From UBA4738 sp002413305 (lineage in GTDB: Bacteria; Actinomycetota; UBA4738): DNA of 64,000 nt. Position 1 is the first letter of the stretch, and each line of letters starts with the position of its first letter. Below are positions 42,863 to 51,069 of the stretch, piece by piece. The DNA lies in the NCBI GenBank assembly GCA_036847185.1, contig DAIUAM010000007.1, forward strand, positions 1 through 64,000. Reading direction: 5' to 3'. Position numbers and translations under genes: made by a program. The notes under the pieces are model-generated. The model was not told the origin of the DNA. It saw nothing but the letters and a program-made list of their open reading frames with translations, and did no database searches.

Positions 42863-43405
42863 ATGACCGAAGAATGGGAAGCGCCGCATCCCGCACCGAC
42901 CGTGCACGAGGACGCGCCGAGGAAACTGGTGATCTTCGCCTGGAGCGGCGACTTGGACAAGGTCTGGCCGCAGTTGATCCTGGCCACCACCGGCGCGGCG
43001 ATGGGCATGGAGACCACCGTGTTCTTCACGTTCTGGGGCTTGTTCCCGCTGCTCAAGAACGACAAGAAGCACGGCCGGAACCGCCGGCTGACCGGTGAGA
43101 ACTGGATGCAGAAGATGCTCTCCTCCATGAACCACGGGGGCACCGAGCACCTGAAGCTCAGCAAGATGAACTTCGCCGGGATGGGGCCGTGGATGATGGG
43201 CAAGCTGGCCGACGAGCACAAGGTGGCCAGCCCGACCCAGCTCATGGAGTTGGCCCGGGACATGGGTGTTCACATGGTCCCCTGCCAGATGACCATGGAC
43301 CTGATGGGCGTGGCCCGCGAGGACCTCATCGACGGGCTCGAGGAGCCCGCCGGAGCGACCAGCGCGCTGCTCGAGGCGCAGGGCGCGATCACGCTGTTCA
43401 TCTGA
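42863..43405 (+). CDS. DsrE-family sulfur-relay protein (second copy)
   Basis: A 180-residue DrsE_2-type protein. It begins with a 20-residue hydrophilic arm, then LVIFAWSGDLDKVWPQLILA, MGMETTVFFTFWGLF, and a Met-rich middle region. The conserved cysteine lies in VHMVPCQMTMDLMGV near residue 141. The family is peroxiredoxin-like in name only; members relay persulfide sulfur. It starts seven bases after the second tusA and ends the sulfur-handling set proper. Confidence 0.82.
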   Translation: MTEEWEAPHPAPTVHEDAPRKLVIFAWSGDLDKVWPQLILATTGAAMGMETTVFFTFWGLFPLLKNDKKHGRNRRLTGENWMQKMLSSMNHGGTEHLKLSKMNFAGMGPWMMGKLADEHKVASPTQLMELARDMGVHMVPCQMTMDLMGVAREDLIDGLEEPAGATSALLEAQGAITLFI

Positions 43406-43442
43406 CGCCGCCAGGGCGACCTCGCGACGCAGGTCATGGAAC

Positions 43443-43466
43443 GGCCGCGCCCGATGCGGCGCGGCC
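43443..43466 (+). terminator. GC hairpin inside the sulfur operon
   Basis: GGCCGCGCC (43443-43451) and GGCGCGGCC (43458-43466) form a perfect nine-pair stem with a six-base loop. It lies 38 bases after the second DsrE stop and just before the ribosome site of the next gene. Without a T-run it may reduce, rather than stop, read-through. Confidence 0.45.
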
Positions 43467-43483
43467 CGGAAGGGGGGTTCGTG

Positions 43484-44494
43484 ATGCACACATGGCAGCG
43501 AAGGACGGCCGGCGCGATCGTGGCGGCGGTCGGAGTCTCCTTCATCGTGACGGTGATCGTGAACAGCCTGTTCTCGGTCGGGCCGGCCTTCGAGCGGATG
43601 AGTGGCGGGTTCCGACCCGTCATGAAGCCGGTCCCGATCGCCCAGCTCCAGACCGACCTGAAGGGTCTGTCGGCGGTCAGCACCGAGTTCGGCACGAAGG
43701 CCGTCCCGATGCTCTCCCAGGCCCTGAAGATGGACCCTGCGCAGTTCCAGGCGTTCATGGGCCAGCAGTACCCGGCGGTGGCCAAGGGGATCCAGCAGCT
43801 CCCCGCGATCACCCAGCAGTTCACCGGCGTGGTCGGGACGCTCCAGGCGGAACAGGCCCGGTTCGCCAAGGCCGATGCCATCCCGACGTCCAACCTGCCC
43901 GCGACCACCGTGCCGTGGGGGCTGTTTGCCGCGGGGGTCGTCCTGCTGGCGCTCGGCTTGTTGGTAGCGTTCCGCCCGGTGCGGCTATGGTCCTGGCTGG
44001 CGGCGGCCTTCGGTGCGCTGCTCATCATCGCCTCGTTGGCGATCTCCCTTCCGGGGAAGGCCTCGGCGGCCGACACGATGAACAGCCACCTGAAGCCCGT
44101 ATACACGGCGCAGATGCTGACGGGGGCCAAGGGCGCCCTGACGGTGGTCGGCGCCATGGGCACCGAGATGCAGACGAAGATGCTCCCCGCCCTCGGCCAG
44201 CAGCTGGGGATGGACCAGGCGCAGCTCCAGGGCTTCTTCCAGCAGAACCTGCCGGCGATGGCCGCAGGGATGCAGACGATGCCCCAGGCGCTGGGCCGCT
44301 TCCAGAACCTGCTGAGGACCTTCGACGGGCATCTCGCGGACTACAACACGCTGCAGCCGGTGTCCTTCGTCCCGATCGTGTGGACGATGATCATCGGTGG
44401 GGTCGTGGCGCTGTTCGCGGGGGCATTCGGGCTGGTCGCCCGCCGCAAGCCTGAGATCCAGGAGGTTCCGGTCGCGACGCTCAGGGCCGCATAA
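43484..44494 (+). CDS. Membrane protein with two external Gln/Met-rich domains, 336 aa
   Basis: An unrecognised protein with four likely helices: near residues 12-30 (IVAAVGVSFIVTVIVNSLF), 150-170 (WGLFAAGVVLLALGLLVAF), 175-195 (WLAAAFGALLIIASLAISL) and 300-320 (IVWTMIIGGVVALFAGAFG). The two intervening regions are similar in style, each with a QALKMDPAQFQAFMGQQYPA- or GQQLGMDQAQLQGFFQQNLP-like stretch, so the protein may be an internal duplication. ATG at 43484 was chosen for the GGAAGGGGGG site. It follows the sulfur operon after a hairpin; whether it belongs to it is unclear. Confidence 0.62.
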   Translation: MHTWQRRTAGAIVAAVGVSFIVTVIVNSLFSVGPAFERMSGGFRPVMKPVPIAQLQTDLKGLSAVSTEFGTKAVPMLSQALKMDPAQFQAFMGQQYPAVAKGIQQLPAITQQFTGVVGTLQAEQARFAKADAIPTSNLPATTVPWGLFAAGVVLLALGLLVAFRPVRLWSWLAAAFGALLIIASLAISLPGKASAADTMNSHLKPVYTAQMLTGAKGALTVVGAMGTEMQTKMLPALGQQLGMDQAQLQGFFQQNLPAMAAGMQTMPQALGRFQNLLRTFDGHLADYNTLQPVSFVPIVWTMIIGGVVALFAGAFGLVARRKPEIQEVPVATLRAA

Positions 44495-44535
44495 AGGCTG
44501 CCCTGCTGCGCGGTTCTTCCCGGGAACGGGACGGG

Positions 44536-44578
44536 GCCGCCGGAAGGCGATGGACTCACCCTCCTTCCTCCCGGCGGC
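44536..44578. terminator. Bidirectional hairpin between convergent genes
   Basis: GCCGCCGG (44536-44543) pairs perfectly with CCGGCGGC (44571-44578), and AAGG with CCTT inside it. It lies in the 126-base gap where the membrane protein gene and the minus-strand AAA gene converge. A short T-rich stretch follows on the plus strand (CCGTTTCC). Confidence 0.5.
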
Positions 44579-44620
44579 TCCGTTTCCGTGCGGGTCGATC
44601 GGCCGGGTGACCGACGCCGA

Positions 44621-46063
44621 TCAGCGCGACCGGCCCGAAGCGCCTCCCAGTCCCTCGTACCGGTACGCACCAACGCGGCCGGCGGCTTCGCGGTTCAACC
44701 TGCGGGACAGATGGAGGCCCTCCAGTGCCAGCTCCAGCGCGCTTGCCGCCACCCCCGGCGACTCCTCTTCGACGCCCAGCCGGCCGAGCAACTTGCCGAG
44801 ACCGGGCAGGTCCCCGAATTGCGAGAGGAACTCGGTCGCCGGCTGGAGGTCGGAGGTCTCGGCACCGAACGCGGGGTCGTCGAACCGGGTCAGGAACGGC
44901 GCGAAGTCGAACCCGGACAGCCGGCGCCGGAAGACCTCGAGGATCGCGTTGCGCAGGGCCCGGAGCAGGATCTCCTCCTCCCGTCCCTCTTCGATCGCGT
45001 CGAACTCCACCCGCCCGAGCGAACCGGACATCGCTGCCGGGAGGTCGACCAGCCGGGGGACGGCCTCTGGCTCGCCGGTCCGGGCCGCGCGCCGGAGCGC
45101 AGCGGCCACCAGCGTCTCAAGGTTCCCGATCGAATAGCGCACGCTGACCCCGCTCCGCTGGTTGATCTGGGGCGAACGCCGGAGCTCCGAGGTGAGCGCG
45201 GCGAGCACCTCCTTCATGAATGCAGGAACCCGGACCGGGATCGTGCCGGCCGGCCTTCGCACCTCCTGGTCCATGATGGCGATCTCGTCGCCCAGGGTCT
45301 CCGGGTAGTGAGTTCGAACCTGCGTGCCGAACCGGTCCTTCAACGGCGACACGATCCGGCCGCGGTGTGTGTAGTCCTCCGGGTTCGCCGTGGCGACCAA
45401 CAGCAGGTCGAGCGGCAGACGGATCTGATACCCGCGGATCTGCACGTCGCGCTCCTCCAGGATGTTGAACAGGGCCACCTGGATGCGTTCGGGCAGGTCG
45501 GGAAGCTCGTTGATGGCCACGATGCCCCGATGGGTGCGTGGGATCAGGCCGTAGTGGATGGTCAGCTCGTCGGAGAGGTACCGGCCCTCTGCCACCCGGA
45601 TCGGGTCGACGTCGCCGATCAGGTCGGCCACGCTCGTATCGGGGGTGGCCAGCTTCTCCGCGTACCGGCGATCCCGCGGCAACCAGTCGATCGGCACGGC
45701 GTCGCCTTCGACGTCCACCAGCGCCCGGCACCGCGCGCAGATCGGGCGGAAGGGATGGTCGTTGACCTCGCACCCGGCGACCACGGGGGTGAACGGGTCC
45801 AGGAGGTCGACCAGGTGGCGGATCAGGCGGGTCTTCGCCTGGCCGCGCTCCCCGAGCATCACGATGTCGTGGCCGGCCAGGATGCCCCGCTCCAAGGCCG
45901 GCAGGACGCTGTCCTCGTAGCCGAAGATCGACGGGAACAGCGGCTGGCCGGCCTCCATCCGCATCAGCAGGTTGCCGCGTAGCTCATCCTTCACGCTGCG
46001 GTCGGCGAAGCCCGAGGCGCGCAGCTCCCCGATGGTGGTTGCGTACGGAGCCGGATCGGACAT
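44621..46063 (-). CDS. MoxR/ChlI-type AAA ATPase
   Basis: A 480-residue AAA+ ATPase related to magnesium-chelatase subunit I and MoxR proteins. Walker A is MLGERGQAKTRL (residues 69-80). The Walker B segment reads GIVAINELPDL, with Asn185 before the catalytic Glu186 where Asp is usual. ALFNILEERDVQIRGY and LLLVATANPEDYTHRG are sensor regions. An insertion with C98, C109 and C112 (AGCEVNDHPFRPICARC) could bind zinc. The natural partner would be the VWA protein encoded at 31919-33847. The C-terminal third is a helical lid plus an unknown tail. Confidence 0.82.
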   Translation of the reverse strand: MSDPAPYATTIGELRASGFADRSVKDELRGNLLMRMEAGQPLFPSIFGYEDSVLPALERGILAGHDIVMLGERGQAKTRLIRHLVDLLDPFTPVVAGCEVNDHPFRPICARCRALVDVEGDAVPIDWLPRDRRYAEKLATPDTSVADLIGDVDPIRVAEGRYLSDELTIHYGLIPRTHRGIVAINELPDLPERIQVALFNILEERDVQIRGYQIRLPLDLLLVATANPEDYTHRGRIVSPLKDRFGTQVRTHYPETLGDEIAIMDQEVRRPAGTIPVRVPAFMKEVLAALTSELRRSPQINQRSGVSVRYSIGNLETLVAAALRRAARTGEPEAVPRLVDLPAAMSGSLGRVEFDAIEEGREEEILLRALRNAILEVFRRRLSGFDFAPFLTRFDDPAFGAETSDLQPATEFLSQFGDLPGLGKLLGRLGVEEESPGVAASALELALEGLHLSRRLNREAAGRVGAYRYEGLGGASGRSR

Positions 46064-46112
46064 CGCCAGACCAGGGTACCCCGGCCGGCTCGAAACGGGT
46101 CCCCGCCCTCGG

Positions 46113-47012
46113 TCAGCCGGTCAGGTACCGGACGTCGTTGGCGATCTCCAGAAGGAGCGGCTGGTACAGCGGCGAGTCCGAGTGGATGGCGACCTCGAAC
46201 GTGAACGCCCCCTGCGTCCACGCCAGGACGGTGTCGCCGTCGAGGTAGAAGGCGCCCCTGCCTCGGCAGATGAAGAAAAGGGCGGGACTGGACCCGACGC
46301 TGTCGGGGACGATCGTCTCGCGCGCGGGGCACCCCAGGCCCGCTTCGAGCGGAGGTGGCCTGGACGTTCTGAACGCGATCACGAACAGCGGGTCCGAGCT
46401 GATGCTCGAGCCCGCCGGCGCCTTGAAGTTCGCCTCCCCGAAGACGAAGGCGTGGTCCGCGAGACAACCCAGAGCGATGGTGTTGATGCCGTTCCCGCAG
46501 CTCGGGAGTGGGTCGCCCGAGAACGGCTCGGGAAGGACCGTCGGACACGGGACGGTCAGCCGGAGGTCGTGGGCCGCCGCGTCGCACGAACCGGCTAACG
46601 CCGGCGGGGCGGGGACGAGGTAGATCCCTCCGACGTACAGGTCGCCGGCGGGCGGCGGGACCTGGGCGTATCCCTGCACGTCCGCTTCGACGTTCGTGGC
46701 GAAGCACCGGGCCGGGCGGATGGTGTCCGGCGGCGGCGCGGGATGGTTGGGCGGGTAGTACCGGCGTGGGGTCACGTACGCCGCTAAGGGAGCGACCGGC
46801 GGGCAGAGGTAGTGGCCGCCGTTGTCGATCGGCGTCTGGCCCGGTCGGGTCGGCACCGCCTGTGGCGAACTCGTGGCCGACAGGTTCGGTTCTGGGGGCA
46901 GCGCGCCGCGGGGCGAGGCCAGCCGAAGGGCGCCCCATCCGGCCGCCACGGCCAGCGCCGTGGCTCCGGCCCGACCGGCCCTCGTGTTGATCAGCTCGCC
47001 GAATCCCCGCAC
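46113..47012 (-). CDS. Secreted or membrane-anchored hypothetical protein, 299 aa
   Basis: The product starts with RGFGELINTRAGRAG, a short hydrophobic stretch (ATALAVAAGWGALRLA) that may be a signal or anchor, then a Pro-rich segment. The rest is strand-rich with several cysteines (CFATNV, GSCDAA, PCPTVL, PSCGNG, LGCLAD, GCPARE, FICRGR), suggesting a disulfide-bonded extracellular fold. No known family was recognised. GTG at 47012 follows a GGGAGG site. It is divergent from the ECF sigma gene, so it might be a regulon member, though that is only inferred from position. Confidence 0.55.
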   Translation of the reverse strand: MRGFGELINTRAGRAGATALAVAAGWGALRLASPRGALPPEPNLSATSSPQAVPTRPGQTPIDNGGHYLCPPVAPLAAYVTPRRYYPPNHPAPPPDTIRPARCFATNVEADVQGYAQVPPPAGDLYVGGIYLVPAPPALAGSCDAAAHDLRLTVPCPTVLPEPFSGDPLPSCGNGINTIALGCLADHAFVFGEANFKAPAGSSISSDPLFVIAFRTSRPPPLEAGLGCPARETIVPDSVGSSPALFFICRGRGAFYLDGDTVLAWTQGAFTFEVAIHSDSPLYQPLLLEIANDVRYLTG

Positions 47013-47104
47013 CGACCGCCGCCTCCCGCCGGGTGGAACCCCGCCCGGATTGTGACGCACCGGGTGGCAAAGGGAATGCTGTCCCGGGGAGAACCGGCGC
47101 GGTC

Positions 47105-47131
47105 GCAACCATTTCGACCCGGATATGCGTC
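47105..47131 (+). promoter_or_regulatory. Candidate ECF sigma promoter (autoregulation)
   Basis: GCAACC (47105-47110) and CGTC (47128-47131) are separated by 17 bases. This matches the general -35 AAC-containing and -10 CGTC layout of ECF promoters. It lies directly before the ECF sigma gene, and transcription would begin close to the ATG at 47140. Confidence 0.45.
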
Positions 47132-47139
47132 CTGGTTGC

Positions 47140-47667
47140 ATGCGTTCGTCCATGCTGAGCACCACGGTGGAGGTTCGGGAGGAAGAAGAGGGCGGGCGGC
47201 TGGGCACGCTGTACCGCCGCCACGCCGATCGGGCGATCCGGCTCGCGTACCTGCTGACCGGCGACCGCGGCCTGGCCGAGGACCTCGTGCAGGACGCCTT
47301 CGTGAAGCTCGCCAGGCGGCTGGCCCACCTGCGGGACCCGGATGCGTTCGACGCCTATCTGCGTCGAACCGTGGTGAACCTGGCGAACTCGCACTTCCGG
47401 CGCAAGCGGCTCGAGCGCGCGTACGTGGAGCGCTTGAAGCAGGCGCCGTCGCCCGAGGTCGAGGCCGACGACCCGGGCATGCGCGACGACCTGTGGCGCA
47501 GGCTCCAGGCGCTCCCGGAGCGCCAGCGCGCCGCGCTGATCCTGCGATTCTACGAGGACCTGTCCGAGCAGCGCATCGCGGACGTCCTCGGGTGCCGGCC
47601 GGGCACGGTGAAGTCCCTCCTCTCCCGTGGGCTCGAGAGGCTTCGGGGAGGCATGAGAGGTGAGTGA
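47140..47667 (+). CDS. ECF sigma factor, SigE-like family
   Basis: A 175-residue RNA polymerase sigma factor. Region 2 includes LYRRHADRAIRLAYLLTGDR, LAEDLVQDAFVKLARRL and DAFDAYLRRTVVNLANSHFR. Region 4 is LPERQRAALILRFYEDLSEQ followed by IADVLGCRPGTVKSLLSRGL, a helix-turn-helix for the -35 element. It has the length and style of actinobacterial SigE-type ECFs. ATGs at 47125, 47140 and 47152 are possible; the first would overlap the candidate -10. Its last eight bases overlap the start of a membrane protein, the expected place for a regulator. Confidence 0.82.
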   Translation: MRSSMLSTTVEVREEEEGGRLGTLYRRHADRAIRLAYLLTGDRGLAEDLVQDAFVKLARRLAHLRDPDAFDAYLRRTVVNLANSHFRRKRLERAYVERLKQAPSPEVEADDPGMRDDLWRRLQALPERQRAALILRFYEDLSEQRIADVLGCRPGTVKSLLSRGLERLRGGMRGE

Positions 47668-48397
47668 GATGCAGGACTTGGACGAACTTCGCGAGCTGTT
47701 GCAGGGCAAGGCCGAATCGCTCCCGCCCGCCGGTCCGGCGCCCAGGCCGATGCTCCGGCGGGCCCGGCGCCGGGTCGCCGCGACGGTCACGACCGGACTG
47801 CTGGTCCTGGCCGCGGCGGCGTTCGGCTCCTACGCGGGGATCACCGCGCTGGCTGATCGTCCTCTGCGGCAGGGTCCCGCGGGCCGCAGCCCGACGCCGT
47901 CGGTCGGTGTGTCCGCTCCGTCGCCGAGCGGCTCGCCGGTCCCGCCGCTGCTTCGCGTGTGCGCCGCCGACGATCTCACCGGGCAGGCGGAGCTGAACGG
48001 CGCCGCCGGCTCCCAGGTCGGATCCCTGAGGTTCCTCGTGTCGTGGGACACGCAGTGCTCACTGACCGGGCGGCCGACGGTCTCCCTGGTCGCCCCGGAT
48101 GGCAGCACGATCTCGATCCAGACCACGGACGCCGATCCCTGGTGGAAGATGAACGCGCAGCCCGAACCGGCCGGATGGCCGACGACCGTGGTGTCGAAGA
48201 GCGCCTCCTCGGTGATCCGCTTCCGCTGGTCGAATGGGTGCGGGGTCCCGCAGGGTTCGCATTGGTCGGTGCAGCTGCGGATCAGCGGGAGCAGCGTCGC
48301 GATTCCCGTTGGGGACATCCCCGGCTGCAACGGCCCCGGGAGCCCCATCACAATCGAGGTCGGGCCCTTCGAACCGGGGTCGGACGCGACCCCGTAA
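47660..48397 (+). CDS. Membrane-anchored DUF4232-like protein, probable sigma partner
   Basis: A 245-residue protein. About 37 cytoplasmic residues (with LDELRELLQGKAESLPPAG and a basic PMLRRARRR) precede one membrane helix (AATVTTGLLVLAAAAFGSYA). A Pro/Ser linker follows, then an external domain that starts with CAADDLTGQAELNGAAGSQV and has the pattern SWDTQCSLTGRPTVSLVAPD of DUF4232. The GTG start overlaps the sigma gene stop, so the two are coupled. An anti-sigma role is inferred from this arrangement; no zinc-binding anti-sigma motif is visible. Confidence 0.65.
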   Translation: MSEMQDLDELRELLQGKAESLPPAGPAPRPMLRRARRRVAATVTTGLLVLAAAAFGSYAGITALADRPLRQGPAGRSPTPSVGVSAPSPSGSPVPPLLRVCAADDLTGQAELNGAAGSQVGSLRFLVSWDTQCSLTGRPTVSLVAPDGSTISIQTTDADPWWKMNAQPEPAGWPTTVVSKSASSVIRFRWSNGCGVPQGSHWSVQLRISGSSVAIPVGDIPGCNGPGSPITIEVGPFEPGSDATP

Positions 48398-48436
48398 GGC
48401 CTTCCGGGCTGGCCCCGCCGGGCGCCATCGGCAACA

Positions 48437-49264
48437 ATGGCGCCCGGCATGTGGTCCGAACCGCTCCTGTACGAACGCCTGAGCTGGCCGGAGGTTCGGC
48501 GCGCGGCGGCCGAGGACCGCGTCGCGCTGATCCCCGTCGCGACGCTCGAGGACCACGGCCCGCACCTCCCCGTCGACTGCGACCTGCGGATCGTGTCCGA
48601 GATCTGCAGGCGGGCAGCTGCAGCGGCGCCGACGGAGACCGTGCTGCTGCCCCCTATCCCCCATGGCTACGACCCGCACCACATGGACTTCCCTGGCGCG
48701 CTCACGATCGGCTGGGACACGTTCACCCGGTACTGCCGCGATGTCGGTTCGTCGCTGGCCCGCCACGGCTTCACCCGGATGCTGTACCTGAACGGGCACG
48801 GTTCGAACCAGAACCTCGTGGAGACCGCGGCGCGGCTGGTCAACGTCGAACACCCCGGGGTGCTGGCGGCGGCGGCCTTCTATCTGACCTCGCCCGAAGG
48901 TCTGGCGGAGGTGGAACGGGTCCGGGAGTCGACCCGCGGCGGGATCGGACACGCCTGCGAGCTGGAGACCTCGATCTACCTGGCCATCGACCCCGGCGCG
49001 GTCGAAATGTCGAAGGCCGTCGACGAACGCAACCCGAACGAGACCGAGCACGCGTGGTTCGACTGGTCGGACGGCTCGCTGAAGGTGATGCCGTGGTGGT
49101 CTTCCTTCAGCGTGACGGGCGTGCACGGGGACGCGACGAAGGCGACTGCCGAGAAGGGCCGCCGGCTCCTGGATGCGGCCGTCGAGGAGTGCGTGGCCTA
49201 CGTCCGCGAGCTCAGGTCGATGCGGCTTCCGGAGCGGCGTCAGCCGAAGGAAACGCCCGGTTGA
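48437..49264 (+). CDS. Creatininase-family amidohydrolase
   Basis: A 275-residue metal-dependent hydrolase of the creatininase fold. Metal and active-site motifs are TLEDHGPHLPVDCDLRI (about residues 36-52), YLNGHGSNQN (about 116) and GIGHACELETS (about 171). Creatininases open cyclic amides; relatives act in riboflavin/F420-type and mycofactocin peptide maturation. No mycofactocin gene is seen nearby, so the substrate is unknown. ATG at 48449 would shorten it by four residues. It converges on the next gene with a three-base gap. Confidence 0.8.
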   Translation: MAPGMWSEPLLYERLSWPEVRRAAAEDRVALIPVATLEDHGPHLPVDCDLRIVSEICRRAAAAAPTETVLLPPIPHGYDPHHMDFPGALTIGWDTFTRYCRDVGSSLARHGFTRMLYLNGHGSNQNLVETAARLVNVEHPGVLAAAAFYLTSPEGLAEVERVRESTRGGIGHACELETSIYLAIDPGAVEMSKAVDERNPNETEHAWFDWSDGSLKVMPWWSSFSVTGVHGDATKATAEKGRRLLDAAVEECVAYVRELRSMRLPERRQPKETPG

Positions 49265-49267
49265 AGC

Positions 49268-50101
49268 TCAGGCGAGCCGCGCGGCGACCAGCCCGGCCGC
49301 CAGCAGCATCACGCCGAACGACATCGCCCGAAGGGCGGCTTCCGGGGCGATTCGAAGCGCCGACTCGTCGATCGGCAGCTCGGTGCCGTCCTTCAGCACC
49401 ATGACCCCGTCGACGTAGGCGACCCGGCGTCGGAGGTACCGGACCGGGGTGGAGAGGCGCCGCTGGGCGGCCGACAGCAGCACACATCCGCCAGCCACCA
49501 GCCCGGCGGGCCACCGCAGCGAGCCACCCATGGCGAAGTACCCGGTCACCGCGGGGAACCCTCCCCAGGCCACCGCGAACCAGAAGTCCGTGTGGAACCA
49601 GCCGCCGAACAGCTCCGCGTTGTAGGCGATCAGCAGGAACATGCCGGTGCCGATGAACACGCCGAACCACGCGGAGACCGCGATCGCGCCGAGGACCCCG
49701 AGGACCATGGCCCCGACCAGACCGCCCAGCGCCAGGCCCTGCAGCACCCGCTCGGGGATCTTCGTGCCCAGCGGGCGCCCGGCGAGTTCGTCCAGCGCGT
49801 GCGCCGAGATCCCCACGCCCAGGAAGAACGCCAGGAGGCTCCAGGCGAGGTGCGCGCTGCTGAACCCCGGTGCGACGGCCGCCCCGATCGCCACGTAGGC
49901 CAGGTGCCAGCCGGTGTACGGAGGGTGCAGGAGCGTCCAATAGTCGCGCCACCCCCCGGGACGCATGGCGTAGAAGGCGGCCTGGCGTTGCTCGGTGGGG
50001 ATCGGGGAGGGGGTCCGGTCGATGACGACCGGCTCACGGTCGCCCCGGTCGATGATCAGCGGTCCGGTGTCCGGATGGTCGCGGACCACGGACGGCTCCA
50101 T
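49268..50101 (-). CDS. Polytopic membrane protein, possibly UbiA-like
   Basis: A 277-residue membrane protein with about seven or eight helices (LAYVAIGAAVAPGF, LAWSLLAFFLGVGISAHALD, LALGGLVGAMVLGVLGAIAV and others). The loop HALDELAGRPLGTKIPERVL and later FWFAVAWGGFPAVTGYFAMG recall the layout of UbiA-type prenyltransferases, but the usual NDxxD motifs are missing. It is coupled to a UbiE-like methyltransferase, which would suit quinone or isoprenoid metabolism. ATG at 50101 was chosen for its GAGGAA site; GTG at 50152 overlaps the methyltransferase and is possible. The assignment is tentative. Confidence 0.55.
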   Translation of the reverse strand: MEPSVVRDHPDTGPLIIDRGDREPVVIDRTPSPIPTEQRQAAFYAMRPGGWRDYWTLLHPPYTGWHLAYVAIGAAVAPGFSSAHLAWSLLAFFLGVGISAHALDELAGRPLGTKIPERVLQGLALGGLVGAMVLGVLGAIAVSAWFGVFIGTGMFLLIAYNAELFGGWFHTDFWFAVAWGGFPAVTGYFAMGGSLRWPAGLVAGGCVLLSAAQRRLSTPVRYLRRRVAYVDGVMVLKDGTELPIDESALRIAPEAALRAMSFGVMLLAAGLVAARLA

Positions 50102-50144
50102 CTCCCGTTCCTCGGCCGTCAGGCGGCCACGCTCGTCCCCCCGG

Positions 50145-50882
50145 TCAGCCACCTCCCTTGCCCCCCCAGATCACCACACCGCCGCCGAGGCTCATCGTTC
50201 GCGCCCGCACATCCGCGATGCCCGCCTCCCGCCACATCTCCAGCTGCTCGTCGAGCGGGATACGCCCGTAGAAGTCCGAAACGCTCCGCCCGAGGAACAC
50301 CCCGACGTCGTACCAGGCCCGCGACACCAGGCGGCCCGCCGCCGGCATCGCGCCACGCGTGTACGCCATCCACATCGCCTTCCAGAATGGTTGTACGGGC
50401 ACGTGGAACTCCAGGTTCGCCAGCGTTCCCCCGGGTCGCAGGACGCGGGCCAGCTCGCGGAGCGTGGCCGCCGGGTCGTCGACGTAGCGCAGGAGGTAGG
50501 TGAAGGTGACGGCGTCGAACGCATCGCCGGGGAACGGCAGCGACTCCGCCCGTCCCAGCGCGAAGCGGATCGTGCCGGCCATGCTCGCGCGCTCGGTCTC
50601 CTCCCGTCCCCGGGCGAGCATCGGTTCGCTCTGGTCCACGGCGACCACACAGGCCCCGGTCCGCCGGACGACCTCCCGGGCCACCATGCCGGTCCCGGTG
50701 GCGACGTCCAGGACGCGCCCGCCCGCGGGGACGGCAACGCGCGACACCATGAACCGCCGCCACCGGGGGTCCTGGCCGAACGAGAGCATGGCACCCATCC
50801 GGTCATAGCTCGACGGCAACCCGGCGAACAGGCGTTTCGCGTGTCCCGTTCGCTCCGACAGCCGGGTCGAGGGTGCCCCCAT
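50145..50882 (-). CDS. UbiE/MenG-like methyltransferase
   Basis: A 245-residue class I methyltransferase. The N-terminal FAGLPSSYDRMGAMLSFGQD matches the ubiquinone/menaquinone C-methyltransferase family. SAM motif I is VLDVATGTGMVAREV (about residue 58), the acidic end AVDQSEPML, and AESLPFPGDAFDAVTFTYLL with RVLRPGGTLANLEF complete the core. UbiE/MenG enzymes methylate the quinone ring; other members act on different aromatics. Its gene overlaps or nearly overlaps the following membrane-protein gene, supporting a joint function. Confidence 0.76.
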   Translation of the reverse strand: MGAPSTRLSERTGHAKRLFAGLPSSYDRMGAMLSFGQDPRWRRFMVSRVAVPAGGRVLDVATGTGMVAREVVRRTGACVVAVDQSEPMLARGREETERASMAGTIRFALGRAESLPFPGDAFDAVTFTYLLRYVDDPAATLRELARVLRPGGTLANLEFHVPVQPFWKAMWMAYTRGAMPAAGRLVSRAWYDVGVFLGRSVSDFYGRIPLDEQLEMWREAGIADVRARTMSLGGGVVIWGGKGGG

Positions 50883-50980
50883 CAGCGGAGCCTACCCCCA
50901 CCGCTCGCCATCCGGCCAGCATCCGGTCGACCCGTCCGCATGGGGTCGTTCGGGCAGATGCCACCGACCAGGCTCGCCGA

Positions 50981-50986
50981 TAGGAT
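50981..50986 (+). promoter_or_regulatory. Candidate -10 element before the P5C dehydrogenase operon
   Basis: TAGGAT lies 83 bases before the ATG at 51070 in the 187-base divergent gap. The only other clear element there is the GGAGGTG ribosome site before the start. Confidence 0.25.
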
Positions 50987-51069
50987 GGATGTCGGATCCC
51001 TGCCGGCGCGGGTCGAGCCCGCTCCTCGCGTGCGGCGGGAGGTGAAGACGACCGCACGGAGGTGCCACC

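Noticed and set aside
44588..45982. A 464-codon plus-strand frame opposite the AAA gene
   Set aside because: It is antisense to clear Walker motifs and lacks any protein family signal.
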